Shown: positions 8,418 through 17,137, numbered from the stretch's first letter. The stretch is DNA of 64,000 nt from Pyruvatibacter sp. HU-CL02332 (GCF_040362765.1 NZ_BAABWK010000001.1:1837501-1901500), one strand, 5' to 3'. Notes: a model not told the origin generated them from the letters alone. Numbers and translations: made by a program.

Positions 8418-9484
8418 CCTGCCACTACAATATGTCCGTCCTTTGGCGACACACCCTTGAGCAGTGACGCATAGGTATCGCTCATGTCGGCAAAGGCGTG
8501 CATCTGGATATCAATCCAGTTTTTCGCCGCACCGTAAAATGCAGTCGAGCCTTCAACGATGCGCGCGTCATGTCCCGCAAGGCCATCGCGCTCGCGGTGC
8601 TCCACCATGTGGGTTGGCACAAAGAAGAAGTCCGGCGTTGGGCCGGGCAGCTCCGCCGCGTCGTCGCGTGGCGCATCCCAATGCGTTGCTCCAACGCCTG
8701 TGCTGTTTTTGAGGGCGTCGCCCAGATGCGTGTGAATGCGCGTCAGGACATCCCGGTTGCCGGACATGTCCACATAGACGCTCGGCTCGCTCTGGTTGAG
8801 CTTTTCAACTTCATCATAGGCAAGAACCGTATCGTAGATGCCAAGACCCTCTACAAAGGCCTTGTTGGAAGGAGACGTCAGACCAACAACCTTGATGCCC
8901 GGCCGCTTGCTGGCGAGATAGGCAAGCCCGTAGCCTGTCTTGCTGGATGCACTGCCGATGATCAGCGTGGAGGCGCCGAAGAAATCATTGGCCGCAAAGT
9001 GATCGTCCATATGCATTGAGGTGACAAACAGGATACGCAGGATGCACTGCAGATCATCCGTTTTGCCGTCAAAGCCGTTGGCAGGCGTCACCGCCAGATA
9101 TTCCTGATAGATCGCCGGCAGTTGTGCCCGATGGGCCGCCCCGTCACTGAACCCGCGCGATGACACATCCACCGGCGTCATCAGCACCTCGTTGGACATG
9201 GGCACATAGCCAAAGAACGTGTCGCCAACTTTGACGCCCGCATGAGCACTCTTGGTAACACGCGCGATGCCCCAGGCGGGGATACGGCCAAAGCCGTCAT
9301 CAGCTGGGAAAAAACTCCAATACCCCAGCATGTCCCCGGCCATGCCATAGGAGATGTTGTTGGCTGTCAGGGCAAAACGTTCGATCTCAAGCACGACCTC
9401 ACCTTCCGCTGGCTCCAGCGGTGCGGCGGGAGCAAGTTTTGCGTCGCGCAAATCAGCGCGGCTGACGACGAAGTTCTGGCTCAT
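8414..9484 (-). CDS. DUF2855 family protein
   Basis: Protein of 356 residues resembling medium-chain dehydrogenase/reductase (quinone oxidoreductase-like) folds: an N-terminal GroES-like part (ITANNISY-like segment LTANNISYGMAGDMLGYW) and a nucleotide-binding-like part containing LIIGSASSKTGYGLAYL. The catalytic zinc ligands of alcohol dehydrogenases are not evident. Function unproven; an NAD(P)H-dependent reductase is plausible. It is the third gene of a minus-strand group (GST, unknown protein, DUF2855), with AAGGAAAA as ribosome site. Its stop codon shares CTAG with the molybdopterin gene. Confidence 0.82.
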   Translation of the reverse strand: MSQNFVVSRADLRDAKLAPAAPLEPAEGEVVLEIERFALTANNISYGMAGDMLGYWSFFPADDGFGRIPAWGIARVTKSAHAGVKVGDTFFGYVPMSNEVLMTPVDVSSRGFSDGAAHRAQLPAIYQEYLAVTPANGFDGKTDDLQCILRILFVTSMHMDDHFAANDFFGASTLIIGSASSKTGYGLAYLASKRPGIKVVGLTSPSNKAFVEGLGIYDTVLAYDEVEKLNQSEPSVYVDMSGNRDVLTRIHTHLGDALKNSTGVGATHWDAPRDDAAELPGPTPDFFFVPTHMVEHRERDGLAGHDARIVEGSTAFYGAAKNWIDIQMHAFADMSDTYASLLKGVSPKDGHIVVAG

Positions 9485-9529
9485 TGGTTTTCCTTGCGAG
9501 TGGGTCGTGCGGGTTAGGGGTATTTGAGA

Positions 9530-10567
9530 TCACGTGATGTCTCGAATTGTCCACAACAGGCTATCGCCGTTATGGGTGACATCAACCTCCTTGCGAATGC
9601 GATAGGAACTAAGCGCGCCACGCCACAGCTCAATCCATGGTGCCAGTAACGCTTCGCGCGCGGCGTCATCAAGACCGCGCATAATGCGCAGCCCACTCTG
9701 GCGGAGTTTGGCCGTGGTTCGCGGGGACATCGGCTCAAGCACGCAGGTATCGCCCATGCCGGTGAACATGGTTGCGAGAAACTGCGCAGCGTCTGCAGCG
9801 TCGCCATCATGCCCGTCCACCATGGTCGCAAGTCGCTGATAGGTCTGCAGGCCGATCAGTCTGGCCGCGCGGGTGGAGAGGGCGCGTGCTTCCTCAGCAC
9901 CAATCACCGACACCAGCGCCAGCATACCATTGCGAATGTATTCCATGGCGTAGTTGCGGTTGGCCTTCGCAAGGCGTTCTTCTGACCATTGAGAGTCCGG
10001 CGGGACCGGCTGATCCTCGGCCTTGTAAGGCGGCGGCGTTTCGTCCGGTGCAAACTGAAGCCGCTCATCCTCCGTCAGGTCATGGTCGAATTCACGGAAA
10101 TAGCCGCACAACCCGAATTGCCCGGTCATGTCTTCAGACACGCACACAAATCCCAGACGCGGGTTACCAAGCGATATGCCGTTCTGGGCGTACCAGCCGC
10201 GCAGGAAGCCACGACTTGCTTCTACAGGAATGCCGCAGATGGCAGCGCCATCATACATCCAGCGTGGATAGCGGAAGCGCACCCAGGCCTTGGTATCGCT
10301 CTGCGCCATATACTCGACGCTGACCCCGCCCATGGAATTGGACAGCACGTGATACTTCGCGCTGGCGACCGCAGGGGGGAGGTCGGACAGGCCCAGTTTC
10401 TCAAAGCTGGAGAGAAACTTTTCCTCATGCTGTCGGCGAAACAGACGGAACATCCAGTCGCCAACAATGTCCGGCCCCTTGGTCGAGGCGACCATGAGCT
10501 GCAGCCCCAGAAAATACTGGTGGTGCATCACGGCCTGAGCCTCGATGGCCTTGTTTGGATCAGCCAT
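9530..10567 (-). CDS. Conserved hypothetical protein, 345 aa
   Basis: I do not recognise this family. The protein has no signal peptide or membrane segment. It is rich in aromatic residues in the middle (VRFRYPRWMYDGAAICGIP) and has several Cys (CGIP, GFVCVSED, GLCGYF), which may be structural or metal related. It starts MADPNKAIEAQAV after GAGGAC. It is the middle gene of the GST-unknown-DUF2855 group, with short gaps of 29 and 45 bases, so a shared catabolic or detoxifying task is inferred. Codon use matches its neighbours. Confidence 0.7.
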   Translation of the reverse strand: MADPNKAIEAQAVMHHQYFLGLQLMVASTKGPDIVGDWMFRLFRRQHEEKFLSSFEKLGLSDLPPAVASAKYHVLSNSMGGVSVEYMAQSDTKAWVRFRYPRWMYDGAAICGIPVEASRGFLRGWYAQNGISLGNPRLGFVCVSEDMTGQFGLCGYFREFDHDLTEDERLQFAPDETPPPYKAEDQPVPPDSQWSEERLAKANRNYAMEYIRNGMLALVSVIGAEEARALSTRAARLIGLQTYQRLATMVDGHDGDAADAAQFLATMFTGMGDTCVLEPMSPRTTAKLRQSGLRIMRGLDDAAREALLAPWIELWRGALSSYRIRKEVDVTHNGDSLLWTIRDIT

Positions 10568-10596
10568 GCGTGTCCTCGTGTGGCAAAGGCCGCCGC

Positions 10597-11208
10597 TTAT
10601 TGCTCGTTGATGGCTTTGTCGAAGGCCGGTCGTGCGGCAATGCGGGCCACATAGGCTTTGAGGTTGGGCATGTCATCCGTGACGCAACCCATACGATTGG
10701 CCATGAAGATGGAGTGGCCAAGCATGATGTCGGCGCCGGAGAAATTGCCGATGAGATACTCACGGCCTTCAAGCGCCTCTTCGACCGGTGCGAGAGATTT
10801 CGTCAGCAGACGTTGTGCCTGCCCCAGCACGGTCGCGTCCCTGCGGTCTTCCGGCAGGAGCAGCGTATGCACCACGATCGTGTTGATCGGGGGCATCACC
10901 ATACCTTCGCAATAGTGGAACCACTGAAGATATTCCGGGTACATGGCGTCCGCGACGGCAGGCTTCAGGCCGCCATTCTTGTGGCGCTCCAGAACGTACT
11001 CAACGATGGCGCCGGATTCGTAGATCGAGATGTCGCCATCATCGAGAACCGGGATGCGACCCAGCGGGTGGCGGGCGCGGTGTTCATCCGATTTCAGATC
11101 CTTGGGGTGAAAGGCCATCTTGTTGAGTTCATAGGGCAGCTCGAGTTCTTCCAGCAGCCACATGATGCGGCCGGCGCGGGAGTTGGGGGCAAAGTGAAGC
11201 GTAAGCAT
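10597..11208 (-). CDS. Glutathione S-transferase family protein
   Basis: Cytosolic GST of 203 residues, the usual length. The N-terminal thioredoxin-like domain begins MLTLHFAPNSRAGRIMWLLEE, with the activating Ser/Asn region at residues 9-11, and ends in the ES motif IYESGAIVEYVLE that binds the gamma-glutamyl part of glutathione. The C-terminal helical domain follows. The ATG at 11208 is preceded by AGGAAA, so the longer upstream reading is rejected. It heads the minus-strand operon with the unknown and DUF2855 genes and diverges from the SDR at 11322. Confidence 0.92.
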   Translation of the reverse strand: MLTLHFAPNSRAGRIMWLLEELELPYELNKMAFHPKDLKSDEHRARHPLGRIPVLDDGDISIYESGAIVEYVLERHKNGGLKPAVADAMYPEYLQWFHYCEGMVMPPINTIVVHTLLLPEDRRDATVLGQAQRLLTKSLAPVEEALEGREYLIGNFSGADIMLGHSIFMANRMGCVTDDMPNLKAYVARIAARPAFDKAINEQ

Positions 11209-11210
11209 GA

Positions 11211-11321
11211 GGCGTTTCCTGATCGTTTGTTGTTTCACCCAAAGTGTCACCCGCGCGCTTTTGTTGATCAAGGGGCGCAAGTGCCTATTGTGGAGGCGAA
11301 AAAACAAACACAGGAAACGTC
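11211..11321. repeat. Mirrored inverted repeat covering both divergent ribosome sites
   Basis: The segment 11211-11236 (GGCGTTTCCTG...TTTGTTGTTTC) is repeated inverted at 11298-11321 with about 20 of 24 positions matching and a 3-base insertion. Each copy contains the AGGAAACG ribosome site and an A-rich stretch of one divergent gene (GST left, SDR right). It could be a shared regulatory site or a duplicated leader. Confidence 0.45.
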
Positions 11322-12104
11322 ATGATCCCCTATCAGCCCTTGAACCGCTCCATCGCGGGCCGTACAGCCATTGTCACCGGCGCTGCCAGCGGTATGGGCC
11401 GCGCGACAGCCCATCTGTTTGCCCGCGAAGGGGCAAACGTCGCCGTCACAGACCTCAAGCAGGAGGCATGTGACGCCGTCGTGGCTGAGATCGAAGATGC
11501 GGGCTTCAAGACCGCCAAGGCATGGGAGCTGGATGTCGGTGATCCCGACGCCATCAAGCGTGTGGCCGCCGCAACGGCTGAGACTTTTGGCGGCATCGAC
11601 ATTGTGGTGAACAATGCAGGTCTCGCGCGCCCGGTGCCCCTTGGTGAAGATGGATACGACGACAGCTGGGATTTGAGCCTGAACGTGATGCTGACGTCGC
11701 ATCAACGCATGGTGCAGGCGGCCCTGCCGCATCTGCGCAAATCTGATGCGGCTCGCATCGTCAATGTCGCCTCGACGGAAGGGCTGGGCGCAACCTCCAT
11801 GAACTCAGCCTATGTCGCCGCCAAGACCGGCGTCATCGGCCTGACGCGCGCCATGGCGGTGGAGTTCGGCAAGGAAGGCATCACAGCCAACTGCATTTGT
11901 CCCGGCCCGATCATTACCGGCATCACGTCTGGCATCTCGGACGAGCACAAAGAGATTTTCTCCAAGCGCCGCACGGCCTTGCGCCGCTACGGCATTCCGG
12001 AGGAAGTCGCCAACATCACTTTGTCAGTTGTGCTGCCTGCAGCGAGTTACCTGACGGGCGTTGTCATTCCCGTCGACGGTGGCCTCACCATCCGCAACGC
12101 CTAG
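11322..12104 (+). CDS. Short-chain dehydrogenase/reductase (SDR) 1
   Basis: NAD(P)-dependent oxidoreductase of 260 residues. The cofactor motif is TGAASGMG (from residue 19), NNAG is present in VVNNAGLARP, and the catalytic pair is Y164-x3-K168 (YVAAKTG). The C-terminal end TGVVIPVDGG is typical of FabG-like SDRs. An acidic residue after strand 2 (VTDLKQ) suggests NAD preference. AGGAAACG provides the ribosome site. It is divergent from the GST and its stop overlaps the stop of the convergent enoyl-CoA hydratase gene in CTAG. Substrate not assignable. Confidence 0.92.
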   Translation: MIPYQPLNRSIAGRTAIVTGAASGMGRATAHLFAREGANVAVTDLKQEACDAVVAEIEDAGFKTAKAWELDVGDPDAIKRVAAATAETFGGIDIVVNNAGLARPVPLGEDGYDDSWDLSLNVMLTSHQRMVQAALPHLRKSDAARIVNVASTEGLGATSMNSAYVAAKTGVIGLTRAMAVEFGKEGITANCICPGPIITGITSGISDEHKEIFSKRRTALRRYGIPEEVANITLSVVLPAASYLTGVVIPVDGGLTIRNA

Positions 12105-12820
12105 CCGAACTGCTCTGCGTTCTTCAGCATGTGGGCGGCCCCATGGGGCAGGTTGAGGACGGAGTTTTCGCCAAACAGCCGTTGCTTCTGGTCGCCAAAT
12201 AATTCCCGGTTGGCGGCCAGGGAGGCGGATTGTTCCGCGATCTGTAGTGCGAGCGCTGGAATGTCTTCTAACGCTGCTGTGTGCTGAACAACCCCTGCGG
12301 CCTTGCCGTCGGGGCCACCCCAGCGGCGCGAGAACTGCACGGTTTCATAGAAGGCACTGCCGGACAGTTTGTGCCTGAACAGCGCCAGCTCTGCGGACGG
12401 GATGCGAAAGCCGATGGCCATTTCATTAGCGCACATGAAACCGCGATCCTCGCGCATGATGCGGATGTCGTGGCACAGGGCGACCATGAAGCCCGCGCCA
12501 AAGGCATGACCATTGATGGCGCAGATCGTGGGCACTGGCAGGGTGATGAAGCGGCCCATGAGGGCCATGAACTCGAGCCCGAACGCATCCGCGTCGCCGC
12601 CTTCCGGGTGGGCGGCGGGGTCCTGGCGCCACTCAAGATCAAGCCCGTTGGAAAAGAACTTTGTGTCGGTTGACCGCGTCACAAGTGCGGCCGGACCAGT
12701 GGACGCCTCCACCTCATCAAGTGCCTTGTCGATGTCGCGCACAAACGTCGTGTTCCAGCGGTTTTCGCCCGCATCCATGGTGAGGGTGAAAACGTCATTC
12801 TCGCGGGTAAGGGATATCAT
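12101..12820 (-). CDS. Enoyl-CoA hydratase/isomerase family protein
   Basis: Crotonase-fold protein (239 aa) most like delta3,delta2-enoyl-CoA isomerases, acting on unsaturated acyl-CoA. The first oxyanion segment is FFSNGLDLEW and the second is INGHAFGAGFMVALCHD; the region EMAIGFRIPSAELALFRHKL follows. The glutamates of classical hydratases are not both apparent, which favours an isomerase. ATG at 12820 has GGAG nine bases upstream and is preferred over the in-frame TTG/ATG at 12838/12835. It diverges from the M20 peptidase across an interval holding the shared 30-bp element. Confidence 0.88.
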   Translation of the reverse strand: MISLTRENDVFTLTMDAGENRWNTTFVRDIDKALDEVEASTGPAALVTRSTDTKFFSNGLDLEWRQDPAAHPEGGDADAFGLEFMALMGRFITLPVPTICAINGHAFGAGFMVALCHDIRIMREDRGFMCANEMAIGFRIPSAELALFRHKLSGSAFYETVQFSRRWGGPDGKAAGVVQHTAALEDIPALALQIAEQSASLAANRELFGDQKQRLFGENSVLNLPHGAAHMLKNAEQFG

Positions 12821-12850
12821 GTGCGTGGGCTCCATCAATAAACTGATGGG

Positions 12851-12879
12851 TAGGTTCTAAAGCAAAACGGACCCTGTGG
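12851..12879. promoter_or_regulatory. Shared 30-bp upstream element, copy 2
   Basis: TAGGTTCTAAAGC followed by AAAACGGACCCTGTGG matches the element at 6073-6102 at about 24 of 29 aligned positions with one single-base gap. It lies between the divergent enoyl-CoA hydratase and M20 genes, so it could act on either. Confidence 0.45.
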
Positions 12880-12965
12880 CCAAGGAGAGCGCCAAATTGG
12901 TTTTGTCCTGTCCGGTCAGTTGCTAGGGTGCCCGCCACTCGTTGCTGAAAATCGGAATAAAAACA

Positions 12966-14432
12966 ATGAAACGTGTTCTTCTTGGCGTGGTCGCCGTGCT
13001 TGTCTTGCTGGTGGCTGTGGTTCTCATCCGAACCTTCATGTACACCCCGCCCGCCCTGGAGCAACGCGAGATTGTCACTCACAGCCCTGACCGGGATGTG
13101 TTGGCGCAACGCCTGTCCCAAGCCTTGCAGTTCAAGACCATCTCACGGCAAGACCCGCAGCCAGGCGACCGTCAGGCATTCGATGCGTTCATCGCCTGGT
13201 TTGAACAGACCTACCCCGCAGCCCATGCGGCAATGGACCGGACGCTCATTGCAGAGCAAACCATCCTGATGAGGTGGGAAGGCAAGGACACCAGCGTCAA
13301 GCCGGTATTGCTGACGGCTCATTATGATGTGGTTCCAGTTATTCCCGGTACGGAAGATTTGTGGAAGCAGGACCCGTTCGCGGGCGTCATTGAAGACGGC
13401 TATGTATGGGGCCGCGGCGCACTCGACAATAAGGGCGGCGTCATTGCCATGATGGAAGCCGCAACGCTGCTGCTAGAGCGCGGGTTCCAGCCGGAACGCA
13501 CGGTCTATTTCAGCTTTGGTCACGACGAAGAGATCGGTGGCGGCACAGGTGCTGCCGGTGTGGTTGACTATCTGCAGGCAGAAGGTGTGCAGCTTGCGTG
13601 GTCTGTGGATGAAGGCTCCTTCGTGCTGGATGGCATCATCCCCGGGCTTGATCAGAAGGTCGCCATGATCAACGTGGCCGAGAAAGGCTATGTCACCCTT
13701 GATCTTGTCGCCACGGCGCAAGGCGGCCACTCCTCCATGCCGCCGCAGGAGTCAGCGGTGACGCTTCTGGCTGATGCGATCGTCAAGCTGAAGAACGCGC
13801 CGGTGCCCGGTGGCCTTGAAGGCATCAGCGGTGAAGCCTACGGCACGCTGGCGCGCCACATGCCCTTCACCCAGCGCATGGCCTTTGCCAATCAGTGGCT
13901 CTTTGGCGGCATGATCGAAGACATGCTGACGGGTCTGCCCGCGGGCAACGCCATGCTGCGGACAACAACAGCACCCACCATGCTCTCCGCCAGCATCAAG
14001 GAGAACGTGTTGCCCATCAACGCAATCGCGACGGTGAATTTCCGTTTGCATCCGCGCGATACAGTTGAGTCAGTGGTGGCGCATGTAGAGCAGGCAGTGG
14101 GGCCGGACATTGAAGTGCGCCGCCGTCCGCGCGGTGGCAACGCGTCGCCGGTTGCCAGCACGTCAGCTGAGGGGTTTGCCTCACTGGCCAGTGCCTCGCG
14201 CGATGTTCTTGGCGACGTTATCATTGCACCCGGTTTGACCGTCGCCGGCACGGACAGCAAGCACTACGTGAAGGTGGCCGACGATGCCTATCGCTTCAAT
14301 CCCTTCATAGTGGGGTCCGAGGACATCGTCACCATTCATGGCACCAATGAACGCATCTCCATCGACAATCTGGTGCTGGGCACGGACTATTTCACCCAGC
14401 TGCTCATAACCACAAAAGCGCCCGGCGAATAG
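12966..14432 (+). CDS. Membrane-anchored M20 family metallopeptidase (carboxypeptidase S / PM20D1-like)
   Basis: Zinc amidohydrolase of 488 residues. A single N-terminal membrane segment (residues 3-22, VLLGVVAVLVLLVAVVLI) anchors it to the inner membrane. Metal and catalytic residues are visible: H119-x-D121 in LTAHYDVVPV, D154 in WGRGALDNKGG, E188-E189 in HDEEIGG, and a late His in TIHGTNERI. The arrangement fits the carboxypeptidase S/PM20D1 subgroup, which cleaves peptides or N-acyl amino acids. The ATG at 12966 is chosen because the membrane helix starts at once after it. A hairpin terminator overlaps its stop. Confidence 0.92.
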   Translation: MKRVLLGVVAVLVLLVAVVLIRTFMYTPPALEQREIVTHSPDRDVLAQRLSQALQFKTISRQDPQPGDRQAFDAFIAWFEQTYPAAHAAMDRTLIAEQTILMRWEGKDTSVKPVLLTAHYDVVPVIPGTEDLWKQDPFAGVIEDGYVWGRGALDNKGGVIAMMEAATLLLERGFQPERTVYFSFGHDEEIGGGTGAAGVVDYLQAEGVQLAWSVDEGSFVLDGIIPGLDQKVAMINVAEKGYVTLDLVATAQGGHSSMPPQESAVTLLADAIVKLKNAPVPGGLEGISGEAYGTLARHMPFTQRMAFANQWLFGGMIEDMLTGLPAGNAMLRTTTAPTMLSASIKENVLPINAIATVNFRLHPRDTVESVVAHVEQAVGPDIEVRRRPRGGNASPVASTSAEGFASLASASRDVLGDVIIAPGLTVAGTDSKHYVKVADDAYRFNPFIVGSEDIVTIHGTNERISIDNLVLGTDYFTQLLITTKAPGE

Positions 14433-14445
14433 GCCGGACGCTTTT
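14414..14445 (+). terminator. Rho-independent terminator at the end of the M20 gene
   Basis: AAAAGCGCCCGGC (14414-14426) pairs with GCCGGACGCTTTT (14433-14445) with one mismatch and a 6-base loop; the T-run is short. The stem spans the stop codon. It may also serve the convergent minus-strand unit. Confidence 0.65.
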
Positions 14446-14471
14446 GCATTGAACATCGGTTGGAGGGACGG

Positions 14472-14708
14472 CTACGCGATCTCGCCGCGCTGATAGCGAT
14501 CCAGTTCGTCTGGATCAAACCCCTCGTCATTGTCGATGAGCGGGTCCCGCATGAAGTCATCTTCCGGCGCAACCGTTGTCGCGCGCACAATGAGCTTGCG
14601 GCACATCCTGTCGATGAAGGTCTGATTGCGCGAGCTGCGCGCCGCCATCCACATCATCAAACGGGCACTGCGTTCCTTCTTGCGGATATCCTTGTCGCTA
14701 AGGCTCAT
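14472..14708 (-). CDS. Small unknown protein coupled to molybdopterin oxidoreductase 2
   Basis: A 78-residue protein whose ATG overlaps the TGA stop of the oxidoreductase gene (ATGA, 14705-14708), indicating translational coupling. The N-terminal half is basic and helical (MSLSDKDIRKKERSARLMMW, MCRKL); the C-terminal half is acidic (DNDEGFDPDELDRYQRGE). No signal peptide, membrane segment or cysteine pair. I do not recognise a family. By position it may be an accessory subunit or maturation factor of the oxidoreductase; this is inference. Confidence 0.7.
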   Translation of the reverse strand: MSLSDKDIRKKERSARLMMWMAARSSRNQTFIDRMCRKLIVRATTVAPEDDFMRDPLIDNDEGFDPDELDRYQRGEIA

Positions 14709-16996
14709 TCTGCGGGCTCCATGACAGGACGTGTGACTTCGGCGGGTTTCGATGCAGGTGCCTCTGCCACAAGCGGCACGACCCGGCACGGGATGCCCTT
14801 GATGTGCGGGATGCCCTGTTCGCGGTCGAGGAAGTCCGCATCATCACGGCACAGCTGCGAGTCGCCGTAATCCAGGGCACCACTCAAATGGCCTGAGCCC
14901 TGCTGCATTTCCGGTTTCCACCACCCATGGGGTACGCGCACAAGGTCATCCGGCATCGCGTCCTTGATCGCCAGCTTGGCCTTGATCTTCCCCAGCTGGT
15001 TTTCAACGGTCACCCATTCGCCCTCGGTAACGCCTGCCGTTTTGGCGGTCTTTTCATTGAGATAGATTTCCGGCTCGGGATGGCGCGCACGCATCTCCGG
15101 GATGTGCCGGTGACCGGTCTGGAAGAACCCGTCTTCGCGGACGCCGGTGAACATCATCAGAGGGTAGTTTTCATCCTTGGGCGGGTCTTCGCGGAAGTAG
15201 GGCAGGGGATCAAAACCGAGGTCTTCCAGAATGGATGACTTGAGTTCCACCTTGCCGCTTGGTGTCGCAAAGCCGTTCTTTTCATAGGTACGGAAGGCGG
15301 GCTTTTTGAAGTGCACTTCCGTTTTGACAAGCTCGTCCCATGTCATGCCTGTTCGGGCGACGCGGTAGTCGTAAAAATCTTCCAGTGTGTCCCAGGGCAC
15401 AAGCTCGGAACGGTCGAGCGCGCCGGCAATACCTTTCCAGAACTCGAACGTGCTGCGGCATTCACCGGGAGGGTCCATGGCCTTTTCAGAGAAGCGCACA
15501 GTGGACATCCAGCCGAACATGTCGTGCAGCCACGGGCGCTCGAGCCAGCTATCCGCGGGCAGCACATAGTCTGCCAGTTGGGCAGAGGGCGTCATGAACT
15601 GCTCATGGGCGACGATGAGATCCTGATTCATCATCGCTTTTTCGATGAGCGGCATATTGGCGTAACTCAGCAGGGGGTTGTTGCCCAGGAAGAAGAACGC
15701 CTTCACCGGATAGTCGCCTTCGCCCGCCATCGCCTTGAACGTCTCGGACGGTGTGGCCATGTGGCAGCCCATCACGAGGTTGGCGTATTCCTGTCCATAG
15801 ACGCGCTTGGTTGGCTCGCGGAACGGGAGTTGGCCGCGATAGGTGAAGGCCGGGTGATCCTTGGAACCCAGCTGCTTCATCTTCTGCTCGTCCGAAAGCA
15901 CTTCGTGCATTTCAATTTCGGATTCATTGATGATGTCCGGGTTGAACCCCTGCAGCAGCTCACCGCCGGGCACATCTACATTGCCGCAGATTGACCGCAG
16001 AATGGTCTGTAGGCGAATGCCGGACGTGCTGTTGCGCTGCATGTCCGTGATTGGAGTCCAGGGAATGACCGCCGGACCGCTGGTGGCATAGACCCGGGCC
16101 GCTTCCGCAATCATTTCAGGATCACAGCCGGTCAGCTTCGCAACGCGCTCCAGCGGAAACTCGTCCACGCGCTTCTTCAGGTCTTCAAAGCCGATGGTCC
16201 AGTTCTTGACGAACTCCTTGTCATACAGCTCTTCGTCGATGATGACCTTGAGCCAGCCGAACATCATGGCCGCGTCACTGCCGACTTTGAGCGGCAGCCA
16301 GATGTCCGCGCGCTCAGCACTGGAGCTGCGGCGCGGATCCATGACGATGAGCTTCGCGCCTTTTGCCTGTGCGCCGCGGATGGAGTTGTAGAGCGGCGTC
16401 CAGCTGTGCCGGCGCGGGTTATGGCCCATCAGCACAATGCACTTGGTGTTGCCGAAATCGCCGAACGGGAACCACCCGTAGGTAAAGCGATTGACGGCCG
16501 CCGTGTTGCCTGCACACAGCGCCACGCCGCTGATCCAGTTGGGTGAGCCCACATGGTTCATGATGCGGCGGCCAAGGCCATGGTCTGTTGATGTGTTCCA
16601 CTGGCTCGTGGAGACGGCCCAGGCTTCCGGCCCGTGATCGGCGATGACCTTCTTGAGGCGTGTCCCGATATCACTGAGCGCGTCTTCCCATGACACCTGT
16701 TCCCATTCGCCCGAGCCACGTTCGCCGACGCGCTTCATGGGGTGTAGAATACGGTTGGGGTGCGCAAGACCCTTGGGGGCAATGATGCCCTTCATGCAGA
16801 TGTTGTCGCGGAAGATGGGGTTGTCTGACGAGCGCACCTTGGTGACCCGGCCCTTCTGCACTTCACCAACCACCGTGCAGGCGATGTCGCAGGCAGCGCA
16901 GATCAGTTTCTTTGTGGTTATGCCCTCTTTGACAGGCCGCTCTGTGTACTTTGCGTTGGCAATGTCTTCAGGGTTGAAGGGGGCTGCTGCTGGCAT
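14705..16996 (-). CDS. Molybdopterin-dependent oxidoreductase (DMSO reductase family) 2
   Basis: MopB catalytic subunit of 763 residues. The 4Fe-4S site is C33-x2-C36-x3-C40-x26-C67 followed by K69 (CMKG). A Cys in ALCAGNTAAVNRF, near residue 162, is at a position suited to ligate molybdenum. Strong family segments follow: IVLMGHNPRRHSW, LIVMDPRRSSSAERAD and, near the C-terminus, RVPHGWW. No Tat signal, so cytoplasmic. ATG at 16996 is preferred to the TTG at 17032 because GGAT lies upstream of it. It is followed by the coupled 78-aa protein, and diverges from an HxlR regulator across a palindrome. It is clearly different from the oxidoreductase at 6114. Substrate unknown. Confidence 0.92.
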   Translation of the reverse strand: MPAAAPFNPEDIANAKYTERPVKEGITTKKLICAACDIACTVVGEVQKGRVTKVRSSDNPIFRDNICMKGIIAPKGLAHPNRILHPMKRVGERGSGEWEQVSWEDALSDIGTRLKKVIADHGPEAWAVSTSQWNTSTDHGLGRRIMNHVGSPNWISGVALCAGNTAAVNRFTYGWFPFGDFGNTKCIVLMGHNPRRHSWTPLYNSIRGAQAKGAKLIVMDPRRSSSAERADIWLPLKVGSDAAMMFGWLKVIIDEELYDKEFVKNWTIGFEDLKKRVDEFPLERVAKLTGCDPEMIAEAARVYATSGPAVIPWTPITDMQRNSTSGIRLQTILRSICGNVDVPGGELLQGFNPDIINESEIEMHEVLSDEQKMKQLGSKDHPAFTYRGQLPFREPTKRVYGQEYANLVMGCHMATPSETFKAMAGEGDYPVKAFFFLGNNPLLSYANMPLIEKAMMNQDLIVAHEQFMTPSAQLADYVLPADSWLERPWLHDMFGWMSTVRFSEKAMDPPGECRSTFEFWKGIAGALDRSELVPWDTLEDFYDYRVARTGMTWDELVKTEVHFKKPAFRTYEKNGFATPSGKVELKSSILEDLGFDPLPYFREDPPKDENYPLMMFTGVREDGFFQTGHRHIPEMRARHPEPEIYLNEKTAKTAGVTEGEWVTVENQLGKIKAKLAIKDAMPDDLVRVPHGWWKPEMQQGSGHLSGALDYGDSQLCRDDADFLDREQGIPHIKGIPCRVVPLVAEAPASKPAEVTRPVMEPAE

Positions 16997-17043
16997 GATG
17001 ACGATCCAATGCTGTGACGGATGAGTCCACAATTTGGGTTAAG

Positions 17044-17064
17044 TTAGTCCAATAACTGGACTAA
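17044..17064. promoter_or_regulatory. Operator-like palindrome TTAGTCCA-N5-TGGACTAA
   Basis: Perfect 8-bp arms at 17044-17051 and 17057-17064 flank a 5-base centre, 48 bases before the molybdopterin oxidoreductase 2 start and 74 before the HxlR start. The same TAGTCCAA half-site recurs upstream of the MarR gene at 19931-19971. It is a likely regulator site for the divergent pair. Confidence 0.6.
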
Positions 17065-17137
17065 GTCGAGTCTTGATGCTATGCAGAAATTGAAAACATA
17101 ATTTGTGGCGCGCCCCCTGCGCGTCTGGAGACCGACA

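Noticed and set aside
9529-9538. Palindrome ATCACGTGAT at the end of the unknown 345-aa gene
   Set aside because: A 10-bp palindrome overlapping a stop codon within an operon; too short and common to call a site.
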